DNA from: JBLKSS01 sp047607725
GTDB taxonomy: Bacteria > Pseudomonadota > Gammaproteobacteria > Enterobacterales > Enterobacteriaceae
NCBI RefSeq assembly: GCF_047607725.1
Contig: NZ_JBLKSS010000209.1
Span: forward strand, 1 to 5,767
Length of the DNA: 5,767 nt
Direction of reading: 5' to 3'
The notes below the pieces were generated by a model that was not told the DNA's origin, searched no databases, and was given only the letters and a program-made list of their open reading frames with translations. The position numbers and the translations under genes were made by a program. This document shows positions 1-5,616 of this stretch, piece by piece (within the stretch, counting starts at the first letter, position 1; each line of letters starts with the position of its first letter).

Positions 1-417
1 CAGGCGCTACGCTGGGACAATTTTAAAGACGGACACCTTTACATCAAGCAAGAAAAAACGGGAGTGATGTTAGCTATCTCCGAAACTACCAAGCTTGAAT
101 GCCTGGACATTTCTCTTTCTGATGTGTTGGGGCAATTTAAAGCATTAAATAATGGAGCTTCTCATATTGTAGCTGATGAAAAAACATAGTATGTTTGCTA
201 AGAAAACAATATCTGTAGCTTTATGGAGGCTCGCCGTGCCTCTGGATTAACATGGGATGATACTGCCCCTTCATTTCACGAAATCATAAGTTTAGCAGCA
301 CGCTTGTATACTGAGGAAAAAGGGAAAGATTACGCACAAAAACTGTTAGGGCATAAATCAGCAACCATGACCAACAAGTACCACGATGTAAGGGGCTCAG
401 AGTGGACGGAGGTGTAA
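1..417 (+). pseudogene. int: Lambda-type phage integrase (tyrosine recombinase), 3' remnant
   Basis: This is the catalytic-domain end of a lambda Int-like site-specific recombinase, which would join phage and host DNA at att sites. Frame 1 from base 1 reads LRWDNFKDGHLYIKQEKTG, matching the lambda Int stretch beginning MRWSDIVDGYLY. From 223 it reads EARRASGLTWDD, then FHEIISLAARLY, LLGHKS and MTNKYHDVRG. The nucleophile Tyr (379-381) and the second-box His (352-354) are present, and so is the His of HxxR (277-279). The Arg of HxxR is Ile (ATA, 286-288). Between the two blocks frame 1 hits TAG (187-189) and TAA (199-201), while frame 2 across 185-220 reads HSMFAKKTISVAL, which fits the missing linker. 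This suggests two compensating indels, one in the A6 run at 179-184 and one near 216-223. The 5' part, including the first catalytic Arg, lies outside the window. The DNA is visibly more AT-rich than the genes to the right. Family is confident; the protein is dead. Confidence 0.9.
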
Positions 418-489
418 TTATTTCGATCGAATTTCGAGTAATTTCGATCGATTGATTATAATGTATTGAATATAAAGGCTGAAATTTTA
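418..489. other. AT-rich strip behind integrase; possible attachment-site (attR-type) relic
   Basis: This AT-rich stretch joins the integrase stop codon to a truncated host gene. In lambda-like phages the attachment site lies just past the 3' end of int, with the P' arm between int and the crossover core, so an integrated prophage would show int, then P' arm, core and host DNA in this order. Seen here: int remnant, phased short repeats (420-451), more AT-rich sequence with a TATAAT (457-462), then host-like coding sequence from about 490. The core cannot be placed without the other prophage end. The assignment is by position only. Confidence 0.35.
420..451 (+). repeat. Three tandem phased 10-11 bp repeats, ATTTCGATCGA type
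   Basis: ATTTCGATCGA occurs at 420-430 and again at 441-451, with a degenerate copy ATTTCGAGTA between them at 431-440. The unit spacing (11 and 10 bases) places all three copies on one helical face. Each full copy contains the palindrome CGATCG and a GATC Dam site. Three adjacent direct 10-bp sites next to int resemble the P'1-P'2-P'3 arm-type sites bound by the N-terminal domain of lambda Int, although the sequence differs from the lambda consensus. The repeats are seen directly; the binding role is inferred. Confidence 0.7.
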
Positions 490-672
490 ATGCCACTGCT
501 GACCCAGCAGGGATCGCCCATGACCTCGTCCCTGTATCGGGATCTGATAGCCGGCAACGCCGTGGAGGCGGATCAGATCATCGGCGATCTAAAAGCCCGC
601 GCCGGCCTGCCCGTTCCGCTGATTAGCGCGGTATGGACGCACCTGTCGGTATATCAGCGAAACCGCGGTTAA
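490..672 (+). pseudogene. Ketopantoate reductase-like (ApbA/PanE family) C-terminal fragment
   Basis: About 60 codons remain of a gene resembling 2-dehydropantoate 2-reductase, the NADPH-dependent enzyme that makes pantoate for coenzyme A synthesis. The stretch QQGSPMTSSLYRDL followed by NAVEADQIIGDL is the family's C-terminal helical-domain signature, in which the Ser and Glu-Ala-Asp positions line the substrate site. The end, PLISAVWTHLSVYQ, also fits. Family members are about 300 residues, so the N-terminal NADP-binding Rossmann domain and most of the middle are absent. An in-frame ATG exists upstream at 466, but the residues from there to 490 come from the AT-rich strip and do not look like the family. 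The fragment cannot be active. It resembles the paralogous reductases more than E. coli PanE itself, so no symbol is given. It converges on cybC, 15 bases away. Confidence 0.72.
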
Positions 673-690
673 CGCGCCGCACCGGCGTTA
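670..690. terminator. Short hairpin spanning both stop codons of convergent genes
   Basis: TAACGC (670-675) pairs with GCGTTA (685-690) around a 9-base loop. The stem contains the TAA of the reductase fragment on one strand and the TAA of cybC on the other. The convergent genes are only 15 bases apart, so a shared bidirectional terminator is plausible. There is no T-run on either side, so intrinsic termination would be weak. Confidence 0.3.
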
Positions 691-1092
691 GCGAAATTTG
701 GCGTGATTCTCATCGCGGGTCTGCTTGAACTGGCCCGCGATCTGCTTCGCCCCCTGAATATCGCCGTTGTCCACCTGCGTTTGCGCCTGCTCGATTTGAC
801 TCAACAGCGTATCGATCCCCCGGTGATAGTCCTGCATTTGCGGGCTATCCGGCGCCTGCACGCGTAATTTCGGCGGCGTCGCTTCGCGGGCATCCTTTGC
901 CGCGGCGTGCATATCCGCCAGCGCCTGCTTTAAGGTGTCAGGATTATCGGCATGGAGAACCGCGCTGTACTTCGCTGCGATCATATCCATATCCTCGCTC
1001 AGATCGCGCGCCGTCGCCGGTGTGGTAAACAGAACGGCCAGGAGCGGTAATAGCGCGGGGGACAACCTTCTCATACCGGCGGCAAAGTTCAT
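688..1092 (-). CDS. cybC: Soluble cytochrome b562 precursor
   Basis: Periplasmic four-helix-bundle protein that binds one non-covalent b-type heme; its physiological electron partner is not established. The preprotein has a basic start (MRRLSP), a hydrophobic core (ALLPLLAVLF) and a cleavage site after TPATA, leaving a mature chain of exactly 106 residues beginning RDLSEDMD. In that numbering Met7 and His102, the two axial heme ligands of E. coli b562, are both conserved (His within RDENHAKFR). The block ATPPKL and PDSPQMQDYHRG also match. Possible ATG starts are 1101, 1092 and 1074. I chose 1092 because a GGA lies 9 bases upstream, whereas at 1101 it abuts the ATG. The start at 1074 would give a 22-residue signal peptide like that of E. 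coli. It follows pmbA on the same strand after about 130 bases, as in E. coli, and appears intact. Confidence 0.93.
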   Translation of the reverse strand: MNFAAGMRRLSPALLPLLAVLFTTPATARDLSEDMDMIAAKYSAVLHADNPDTLKQALADMHAAAKDAREATPPKLRVQAPDSPQMQDYHRGIDTLLSQIEQAQTQVDNGDIQGAKQIAGQFKQTRDENHAKFR

Positions 1093-1128
1093 GGTAAGCA
1101 TCCGTTGTTAACAGGTGAAGTTGTCAAT

Positions 1129-1151
1129 GGCCAATGATAGGGGCATTGGCC
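1129..1151 (-). promoter_or_regulatory. Perfect 8-bp stem-loop between pmbA and cybC
   Basis: GGCCAATG (1129-1136) and CATTGGCC (1144-1151) form a perfect inverted repeat with a 7-base loop. It lies in the pmbA-cybC gap, after the pmbA stop and before the cybC start. No T-run follows on the minus strand, so it is not a standard intrinsic terminator. It may be an attenuating or mRNA-stabilising hairpin, or a protein site. A TTGACA (1122-1127, minus) lies just beyond it, but I see no convincing -10 partner. Confidence 0.35.
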
Positions 1152-1222
1152 GGCGATCATCGTCATCGGCGCATGACGTTCATCAGTCGCCGACACGCCT
1201 CATCAGGGATGAGAATTAATCG

Positions 1223-2581
1223 TCACTGACCGGCGATTTTCATCGCCGACAGCAGCACCGAGCCGCATTGGATATTACTTCGCGTTTCGGTATCGCTGCC
1301 GATGCTGACGATATTGCGCAGCATCTCGCGCAGGTTGCCGGCGATGGTTATCTCGCTGACTGGATATTGTATCTCGCCGTTTTCCACCCAAAAGCCGGCC
1401 GCGCCGCGGGAATAGTCGCCGGTGATCGCGCTGACCCCTTGCCCCATCAGTTCCGTCACCACCAACCCGCGACCCATCTGTTTCAGTAGCCCGGCGAAAT
1501 CCACCGCCTGATGGGAGATGCGCCAATTGTGTATCCCGCCGGCGTGGCCCGTGCTTTCAAGGCCAAGCTTGCGCGCCGCATAACTGCCAAGCAGCCAGGT
1601 ATTGAGCACGCCATCCTGGACGATGGCCCGATCGCTGGTCTTCACGCCTTCACTGTCAAACGGAGACGACGCCAGCCCCTTTAGCAGGTGGGGACATTCT
1701 TGGATGGACAGCCAATCGGGCAAGATAGCCTTACCTAGTGAATCGAGCAGGAAAGTGGACTTGCGATACACATTACCGCCGCTGATGGCCCCCACCAGAT
1801 GCCCAAACAGACCGGTTGCCACCTCGGCGGCAAACAATACCAGCGCCTCCATGGTCGGCAGCTTACGCGGATTAAGGTGCGCCAGCGTGCGGCGCGCGCA
1901 CTCCTCCCCCACCCATTGCGGCGAGCGCAGATCGTCGAAGGCGCGGCCGAGGGTATAGGCGTAATTGCGTTCCATATCGCCGCCGCTTTCCGCTATGACG
2001 CTGCAGGAGAGAGAGTGACGGCTGCTGCTGTAGCTTTGCAGCATGCCGTGGCTATTACCAAAGACGCGGGTGCTGAAATGGCTGTTGAAACTGCCCCCTT
2101 CGGTATGGGTGATGCGCTTGTCGCTGTCGAGGGCCGTCCGTTCCGCCGCCGCGGCCAGGGCTATCCCGCGTTCGGCGTCAAGCTCGGCGGGGTGGAACAA
2201 ATCAAGATCGGGCGCCTCAAACGCCAACAGCGTTTTCTCCGCCGGTCCCGAGGCGGGATCGGGCGAAGTGTAACGCGCAATATCCAGCGCGGTGGCGACG
2301 GTGCGGGCAATGGCGTCCTGGCTAAGATCGGTTGAGGAGGCGCGGCCTTTGCGCTGCTGATAATAAACGGTTATCCCCAGGGCGCCATCGCTGTTGAATT
2401 CGACATTTTCCACCTCGCCATAGCGGGTGCTGATGCCGATACCAGTGGTTTTGGTCACCGCCACTTCCGCCGCGTTCGACCCGGCGCGCGCCTGTTCCAG
2501 CGCCTGTGCGACCGCGTTTTCCAAAAGTGTGCGTTGCTGGGCGACCTGAGTGACTAAATTCATGGTTCCGCTATTATTCAT
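1223..2581 (-). CDS. pmbA: TldE/PmbA metalloprotease partner protein
   Basis: TldE forms a heterodimer with TldD, a cytoplasmic zinc peptidase that trims unfolded peptides. In E. coli the pair degrades the CcdA antitoxin and matures microcin B17. TldD carries the HExxxH catalytic motif; TldE does not, and none is seen here, as expected. At 452 residues it matches E. coli PmbA (450) along its whole length. Landmarks are STRYGEVENVEFNSDGALG (about residue 51), KRITHTEGGSFNSH in the middle, VYRKSTFLLDSLGK, and the C-terminal block from about 380 with SAITGDYSRGAAGFWVENG, ending MKIAGQ. No frameshift or stop is present. I prefer the ATG at 2581 because a GGA lies 9 bases upstream. An internal ATG at residue 7 aligns with the family but has its GGA only 3 bases away. 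The function here depends on a tldD elsewhere in the genome. Confidence 0.97.
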   Translation of the reverse strand: MNNSGTMNLVTQVAQQRTLLENAVAQALEQARAGSNAAEVAVTKTTGIGISTRYGEVENVEFNSDGALGITVYYQQRKGRASSTDLSQDAIARTVATALDIARYTSPDPASGPAEKTLLAFEAPDLDLFHPAELDAERGIALAAAAERTALDSDKRITHTEGGSFNSHFSTRVFGNSHGMLQSYSSSRHSLSCSVIAESGGDMERNYAYTLGRAFDDLRSPQWVGEECARRTLAHLNPRKLPTMEALVLFAAEVATGLFGHLVGAISGGNVYRKSTFLLDSLGKAILPDWLSIQECPHLLKGLASSPFDSEGVKTSDRAIVQDGVLNTWLLGSYAARKLGLESTGHAGGIHNWRISHQAVDFAGLLKQMGRGLVVTELMGQGVSAITGDYSRGAAGFWVENGEIQYPVSEITIAGNLREMLRNIVSIGSDTETRSNIQCGSVLLSAMKIAGQ

Positions 2582-2632
2582 AGAGCATTATCCGCTAGAA
2601 GGGATCTCGCCGCACACGCCCGGCAAAATCGG

Positions 2633-2638
2633 ATTATA
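2633..2638 (-). promoter_or_regulatory. Candidate pmbA -10 box (perfect TATAAT)
   Basis: On the minus strand GACCGTATAATCCG carries a consensus sigma-70 -10 hexamer 51 bases before the pmbA ATG. The hexamer expected 17 bases upstream (AGCGGT) is a poor -35, so the promoter is either weak or relies on an activator. No other good candidate lies between it and pmbA. Confidence 0.4.
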
Positions 2639-2800
2639 CGGTCAGCCAATCTGAAACCGCTGTTGCATCATGTCTTCAGTCTAACAGTCCGTAATGCATT
2701 TGGCACTGTATGCACGAAGACCCACGGGGATAGCGCGCAGGGGCGCCTTCCTCGTGGTGCGGATGGTGCCCGCACTAGCCGGCGTGACACGCACGCTGTA

Positions 2801-2850
2801 CCCCGTCCCCGCCCATCCCGCCGGAGGCGCGTCGGGATAAACGGGGTTTT
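2801..2850 (+). terminator. GC-rich two-part hairpin followed by TTTT
   Basis: CCCCGT (2801-2806) pairs with ACGGGG (2841-2846), and inside it ATCCCG (2815-2820) pairs with CGGGAT (2833-2838), with an 8-base bulge on the left arm and 2 bases on the right. TTTT follows at 2847. On the plus strand this has terminator shape, yet no plus-strand gene precedes it. It may therefore be a relic of a lost gene, or simply shield the yjgA promoter from upstream transcription. Confidence 0.35.
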
Positions 2851-2875
2851 GGCGTGGCGCAGTGAAATAATGCCA

Positions 2876-2903
2876 TTGATCATCCGAAGCAACCTGCTAG
2901 GAT
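2876..2903 (+). promoter_or_regulatory. Candidate yjgA promoter (TTGATC-16-TAGGAT)
   Basis: TTGATC (2876-2881) and TAGGAT (2898-2903) are separated by 16 bases. The -10 is preceded by TGC, close to an extended -10. Transcription would begin near 2910, giving a leader of under 20 bases before the yjgA ATG. This is the best sigma-70-like match in the 100 bases upstream of yjgA. Confidence 0.4.
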
Positions 2904-2915
2904 GAGCCTCTTTTT

Positions 2916-2920
2916 AAGGA
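2916..2920 (+). promoter_or_regulatory. yjgA ribosome binding site
   Basis: AAGGA with a 6-base spacer to the ATG at 2927. It fixes that ATG as the start, in agreement with the E. coli N-terminus (MTKQPEDW against MNKQPEEW here). Confidence 0.75.
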
Positions 2921-2926
2921 ACCCCT

Positions 2927-3475
2927 ATGAATAAACAGCCTGAAGAGTGGCAGGACCCGCAGTCCGCGCAACAGCAAGACGATGAGCAGGACGAGATAAT
3001 TTGGGTCAGCAAGAGTGAAATCAAGCGCGACGCCGAGGCGCTGAAACAATTAGGCGTCGAGCTGGTGTCCCTCGGCAAAAACGCGCTGGATAAAATCCCG
3101 CTAGACGCCGATCTCCGCGCCGCGATCGCGCTGGCGCAGCGTATCAAGCGCGAAGGCCAGCGCCGTCAGATACAGCTTATCGGCAAAATGCTGCGCGCCC
3201 GGGATCCGGAGCCTATCCAGCAGGCGCTGGATAAACTTAAGAACCGCCATAACCAGCAGGTCACCTTGTTTCATAAGCTGGAGGTGCTGCGTGACAAACT
3301 GCTGGCACAGGGCGACGACGCCATTGCGGAAGTGCTGGAAAACTATCCGCAGGCCGACCGTCAACAGCTGCGGGCGCTGGTGCGCAACGCCCAGAAAGAA
3401 CTGGCGGCCAATAAACCCCCTAAAACCGCGCGGCAACTTTATCAATACCTGCGCACGCTGGCCGAGGCGGATTAA
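2927..3475 (+). CDS. darP: Ribosome maturation factor DarP (YjgA, DUF615)
   Basis: Cytoplasmic protein that binds late 50S ribosomal precursors and helps complete large-subunit maturation. The 182 residues align end to end with E. coli YjgA (183). An acidic, Gln-rich N-terminal arm (residues about 6-24) precedes the core, which starts at EIIWVSKSEIKRDAE. NALDKIPLDADLRAAI and AQRIKREGQRRQIQLIGKML follow, then QALDKLKNRHNQQVTLFHKLE, the strongest family signature, and a C-terminal KPPKTARQLYQYLR. The core is rich in Lys and Arg, as expected for an rRNA-binding two-bundle helical protein. It is divergent from pmbA, as in E. coli, and convergent with yhcO across a 213-base spacer. No lesion is visible. 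Confidence 0.96.
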   Translation: MNKQPEEWQDPQSAQQQDDEQDEIIWVSKSEIKRDAEALKQLGVELVSLGKNALDKIPLDADLRAAIALAQRIKREGQRRQIQLIGKMLRARDPEPIQQALDKLKNRHNQQVTLFHKLEVLRDKLLAQGDDAIAEVLENYPQADRQQLRALVRNAQKELAANKPPKTARQLYQYLRTLAEAD

Positions 3476-3688
3476 CGCCACACCACCGGGCGCTTCGCCT
3501 TCGTTGCCGGCGGCACGATGCCCGTCGCGTCTCATGCGTACTTATCGCCCACCCCTGCGCCTACGGCGGTGGCAATCACACCCGCCGCATCACGATCGAG
3601 GCGCTAGCCCGCCCGGCGGCCGCCTTCTGGCGCATAAGCGCCCCGAACGTCGCTCTGCCGCCGTGCCCCCCATCGGCGCGCAATGCCA

Positions 3689-3973
3689 TCAAACGCCGCT
3701 GCCGTCGGTAAGCACGTTGAAATGCAGCTTGCCCTGAAGTTCCTCTTCCGCTTCATCAAACAGCAGTATCAGCGCGCCAAAACGTCGTCTTTTCGACGCT
3801 GTTAAGTGTAAAAATTCAATTTCCACCGGCAACGGTAAATGCAGCATGACCGTGCGCCACAGGCCGTCGAGGTTGGCGTCATAAGGCTCGCTAATGGCAA
3901 ATTGGTGATCAAAAGCGCGATAAAAAGCCGGAATATCGGCTATATAATTGAAATATAATGATATTTTCTCCAT
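3689..3973 (-). CDS. yhcO: Barstar-family protein YhcO
   Basis: Small barstar-fold protein of 94 residues (E. coli YhcO has 90). Barstar of Bacillus inhibits the RNase barnase, but no RNase target is established for the enteric YhcO. Diagnostic stretches are LPLPVEIEFLHL and RRRFGALILLFDEAEEEL near the C-terminus, nearly identical to E. coli. The N-terminus (ISLYFNYIADIPAFYRAF) fits the first strand and helix. Start ATG at 3971-3973 has a strong ribosome site. In E. coli yhcO lies directly downstream of aaeB on the same strand. Here the same order holds, but with a foreign gabD piece between them. Unlike its upstream neighbours it looks intact. With aaeB broken, its transcription source is unclear, and no obvious promoter is seen in the 85-base gap before it. 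Confidence 0.93.
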   Translation of the reverse strand: MEKISLYFNYIADIPAFYRAFDHQFAISEPYDANLDGLWRTVMLHLPLPVEIEFLHLTASKRRRFGALILLFDEAEEELQGKLHFNVLTDGSGV

Positions 3974-3979
3974 AAGGCG

Positions 3980-3985
3980 CTCTCC
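3980..3985 (-). promoter_or_regulatory. yhcO ribosome binding site
   Basis: GGAGAG on the minus strand, 6 bases before the yhcO ATG. Its preservation right beside a rearrangement places the yhcO-gabD junction upstream of it, somewhere in 3986-4060. Confidence 0.7.
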
Positions 3986-4011
3986 GCTAAGCCGGTTAAA
4001 TTCCCCCCGTC

Positions 4012-4058
4012 AGGACACCTAGGCGCCGCCCGCCAGCATGGGCGGCCACCGGCGTCCT
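4012..4058 (-). terminator. Long imperfect hairpin after the gabD stop
   Basis: GCCGCCC (4025-4031) pairs with GGGCGGC (4040-4046) around an 8-base loop. AGGAC (4012-4016) and GTCCT (4054-4058) extend the stem imperfectly. The hairpin begins at the gabD stop codon, so it probably travelled with gabD as its 3' end. On the minus strand it is followed by a G-rich run rather than T's, so it would not be a strong intrinsic terminator. Confidence 0.45.
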
Positions 4059-4885
4059 TAAAGTCCGCTGATGTGCAGCGTTTTTACTTCCAGATAATCT
4101 TCCATGCCCAGCACTGACCCCTCACGCCCCAATACGGACTCTTTTACGCCGCCAAACGGCCCCAGCTCGGTGGACACCGCACATTCGTTGATGCCGATCA
4201 TACCGCTCTCAAGCGACGCCGCGACGCGAAACACCCGCGCCAGATCCCGGGTATAAAAGTACGCGGCCAGACCATAGGGCGTATCGTTGGCGCGCCGAAT
4301 AGCCTCTTCCTCGTCGGCAAAGCGAAAACAGGCGGCAACCGGACCAAAGGTTTCCTCGCGCGCCAGTTGCATCTCATCAGTCACATCGGCCAGCACCGTG
4401 GGCTGGAAGAAATTGCCGCCCAGCGGGTGACGCTTACCGCCCATGACCACGCGCGCGCCCTTTTCCAGCGCATCGTTAACATGCTCCTCGGCCTTTTCCA
4501 CGCCGGCGCGGTTAATCAGCGGCCCGACCACCACGCCTTCATCGGCGCCGTTGCCCACTTTCAATTTCGCCACTTCCTGCGCCAGCTGCGTGACGAACCG
4601 ATCGTACACGCCATCCTGGATAAAGAAGCGGTTAACGCTGACGCACACCTGGCCCGCATTGCGAAATTTATTGGCCATCGCGCCCGCCACTGCGGCTGAG
4701 ATATCAGTGTCGTCAAATACAATATACGGGGCATTGCCACCCAGCTCCATGGANNTTTTTTTCATCGTGCCGGCCGCGTTGCGCATCAAGGTTTTGCCCA
4801 CCTCGGTCGATCCGGTGAACGTCACTTTGCGCACCGTGCCACTGGTCATAATGGCATCGCTGATAGCCTGGGTATCGCCGGCGAC
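4058..4885 (-). pseudogene. gabD: Succinate-semialdehyde dehydrogenase (GabD-type), 3' fragment
   Basis: NAD(P)-dependent oxidation of succinate semialdehyde to succinate, the last step of GABA breakdown, is the expected role of the full gene. Homology starts at VAGDTQAISDAI (4885) and runs in frame to TAA. It includes VTFTGSTEVGKTLM, the active-site Glu in MELGGNAP (codon 4745-4747), the nucleophile Cys in NAGQVCVSVNRF (codon 4643-4645), EETFGPVA, and FGGVKESVLGREGS near the end. About 275 of some 480 codons remain. The N-terminal cofactor-binding half, including the PWNFP segment, is missing, so no activity is expected. An ATG at 4939 opens a chimeric frame whose first 17 or so residues (MDRLKRRQRLY...) are aaeB DNA read in a wrong frame. 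Two bases (4754-4755) are undetermined. Related aldehyde dehydrogenases cannot be excluded, but the GabD likeness is strong. Confidence 0.88.
4754..4755. other. Two undetermined bases (NN) beside a T7 run
   Basis: NN precedes seven T's (4756-4762). In the gabD frame the codon is ANN, three residues before the catalytic Glu. Homologues have Val or Ile there, so ATC or ATT would fit and the frame is preserved as written. The ambiguity next to a homopolymer is probably a base-calling problem. Confidence 0.9.
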
Positions 4886-5616
4886 GTCACCACCGCCACC
4901 ATCACCATACAGGCGCTGCCGGCGCTTCAGCCGGTCCACAGCCAGAACAAGCAGCCGAGCGTGGTGGCGATACCGGTGCGCAAACCGTTGATCATCGCGT
5001 GCCGCCCTTCGGCAGACGGCGCGGTGACGTCCTGCTGGGTGGTAAGCACCGACGCCTCGACGCCGCTTATCCGGCTGTTGTTTTTCACCCCTTTCATCAG
5101 CAGCAGATAGCGCGTCGCGTTGCCCACCCAGGTATACAGGGTCAGCGGCGTATCTCGGCTTGGCGTGGCGGCGATCACCTGGCGCATCAGCTTCATCCGG
5201 CGATGAATCGCGCTCACCGTGTCGGCCGGCTCGCTCAGCAGCAGTTGCAAATGGGATTTAAGGTAATCAGGATGATTTTGTAAGATCAAAAAGGTTTCGC
5301 ACGCCTGGGTAATCAGCGTAAGCGACAAGGTATTTATCGCCACCAGCCGCTGATTACTGCGCTGCCAGTGGGCCGACTCCATCATGAGATTGCTGTGCAT
5401 TCCCGACAGCGCGTTAGTGGCTTTCACCAGCTCGCTCCAGGCGCTATCCACCTCTTCTTTCGGCGCATTATTTACGCACAATTGCAGTAGCCGATAGTGA
5501 TCGATTAAAAGCTTATCCAGCGCGCGATCGATATCGCGCTTGATGGAGCGCGGCGAAAAAAGGATATCGGCCAGGATGGCGCAAACAATACCAAGGATGA
5601 TTTCGCTCACCCACTC
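4882..5616 (-). pseudogene. aaeB: p-Hydroxybenzoate efflux pump subunit AaeB, internal fragment
   Basis: AaeB is the inner-membrane transporter (FUSC family) that, with the periplasmic adaptor AaeA, exports aromatic carboxylic acids. The reading begins AEWVSEIILGIVCAILADILFSP, the last membrane helix of the first half. It then covers the cytoplasmic helical region with AINTLSLTLITQACETFL and ends FWLWTG, equivalent to about residues 150-390 of the 655 in E. coli. A TGA (4927-4929) replaces the Trp that follows WTG in E. coli. Past it the same frame still reads SAGSACMVMVAVVTS, matching the second membrane half, until the gabD junction near 4882-4888. The 5' third is missing beyond about 5616, where an istA fragment begins. 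The GTG at 5608-5610 is not a real start. Three independent lesions make this non-functional. yhcO, its normal downstream neighbour, survives. Confidence 0.92.

Larger units (their letters stand above)
2582..2926. other. Divergent pmbA / yjgA intergenic region
   Basis: This 345-base spacer separates two divergently transcribed genes. It holds the candidate -10 for pmbA near its left end, the candidate promoter and ribosome site for yjgA near its right end, and a GC-rich hairpin at 2801-2846. Open frames crossing it on both strands have low-complexity Arg/Pro-rich translations typical of GC-rich noncoding DNA and match no family I know. I see no tRNA or insertion sequence. It may hold decayed coding sequence, but I cannot show that. 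Confidence 0.5.

Noticed and set aside
420..451. CRISPR-like array
   Set aside because: The repeat units are only 10-11 bases and directly adjacent, with no spacers.
1122..1127. TTGACA on the minus strand as a cybC -35
   Set aside because: The hexamer 17 bases downstream (CGGAAT) is a poor -10, so a cybC promoter here is not supported.
1799..2335. 178-codon open frame on the plus strand
   Set aside because: It lies wholly antisense to pmbA, which has full-length family homology; the translation is low-complexity and has no recognisable domain.
2663..2905. Overlapping open frames of about 75-80 codons on both strands in the pmbA-yjgA spacer
   Set aside because: Arg/Pro-rich translations, no ribosome site and no family likeness; the region is better explained as regulatory spacer.
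3101..3535. 144-codon open frame on the minus strand
   Set aside because: It is the antisense shadow of yjgA, a GC-rich coding gene with clear homology and a good ribosome site.
3476..3688. Possible decayed gene between yjgA and yhcO
   Set aside because: The minus strand gives a short run IATAVGAGVGDKYA before a stop, but no frame stays open with recognisable homology. No terminator was convincing either; it is left as a 213-base convergent spacer.
4607..4620. 14-base match (CACGCCATCCTGGA) shared by pmbA and the gabD fragment
   Set aside because: Both encode a QDGV stretch in unrelated proteins; this is chance codon agreement, not a repeat.
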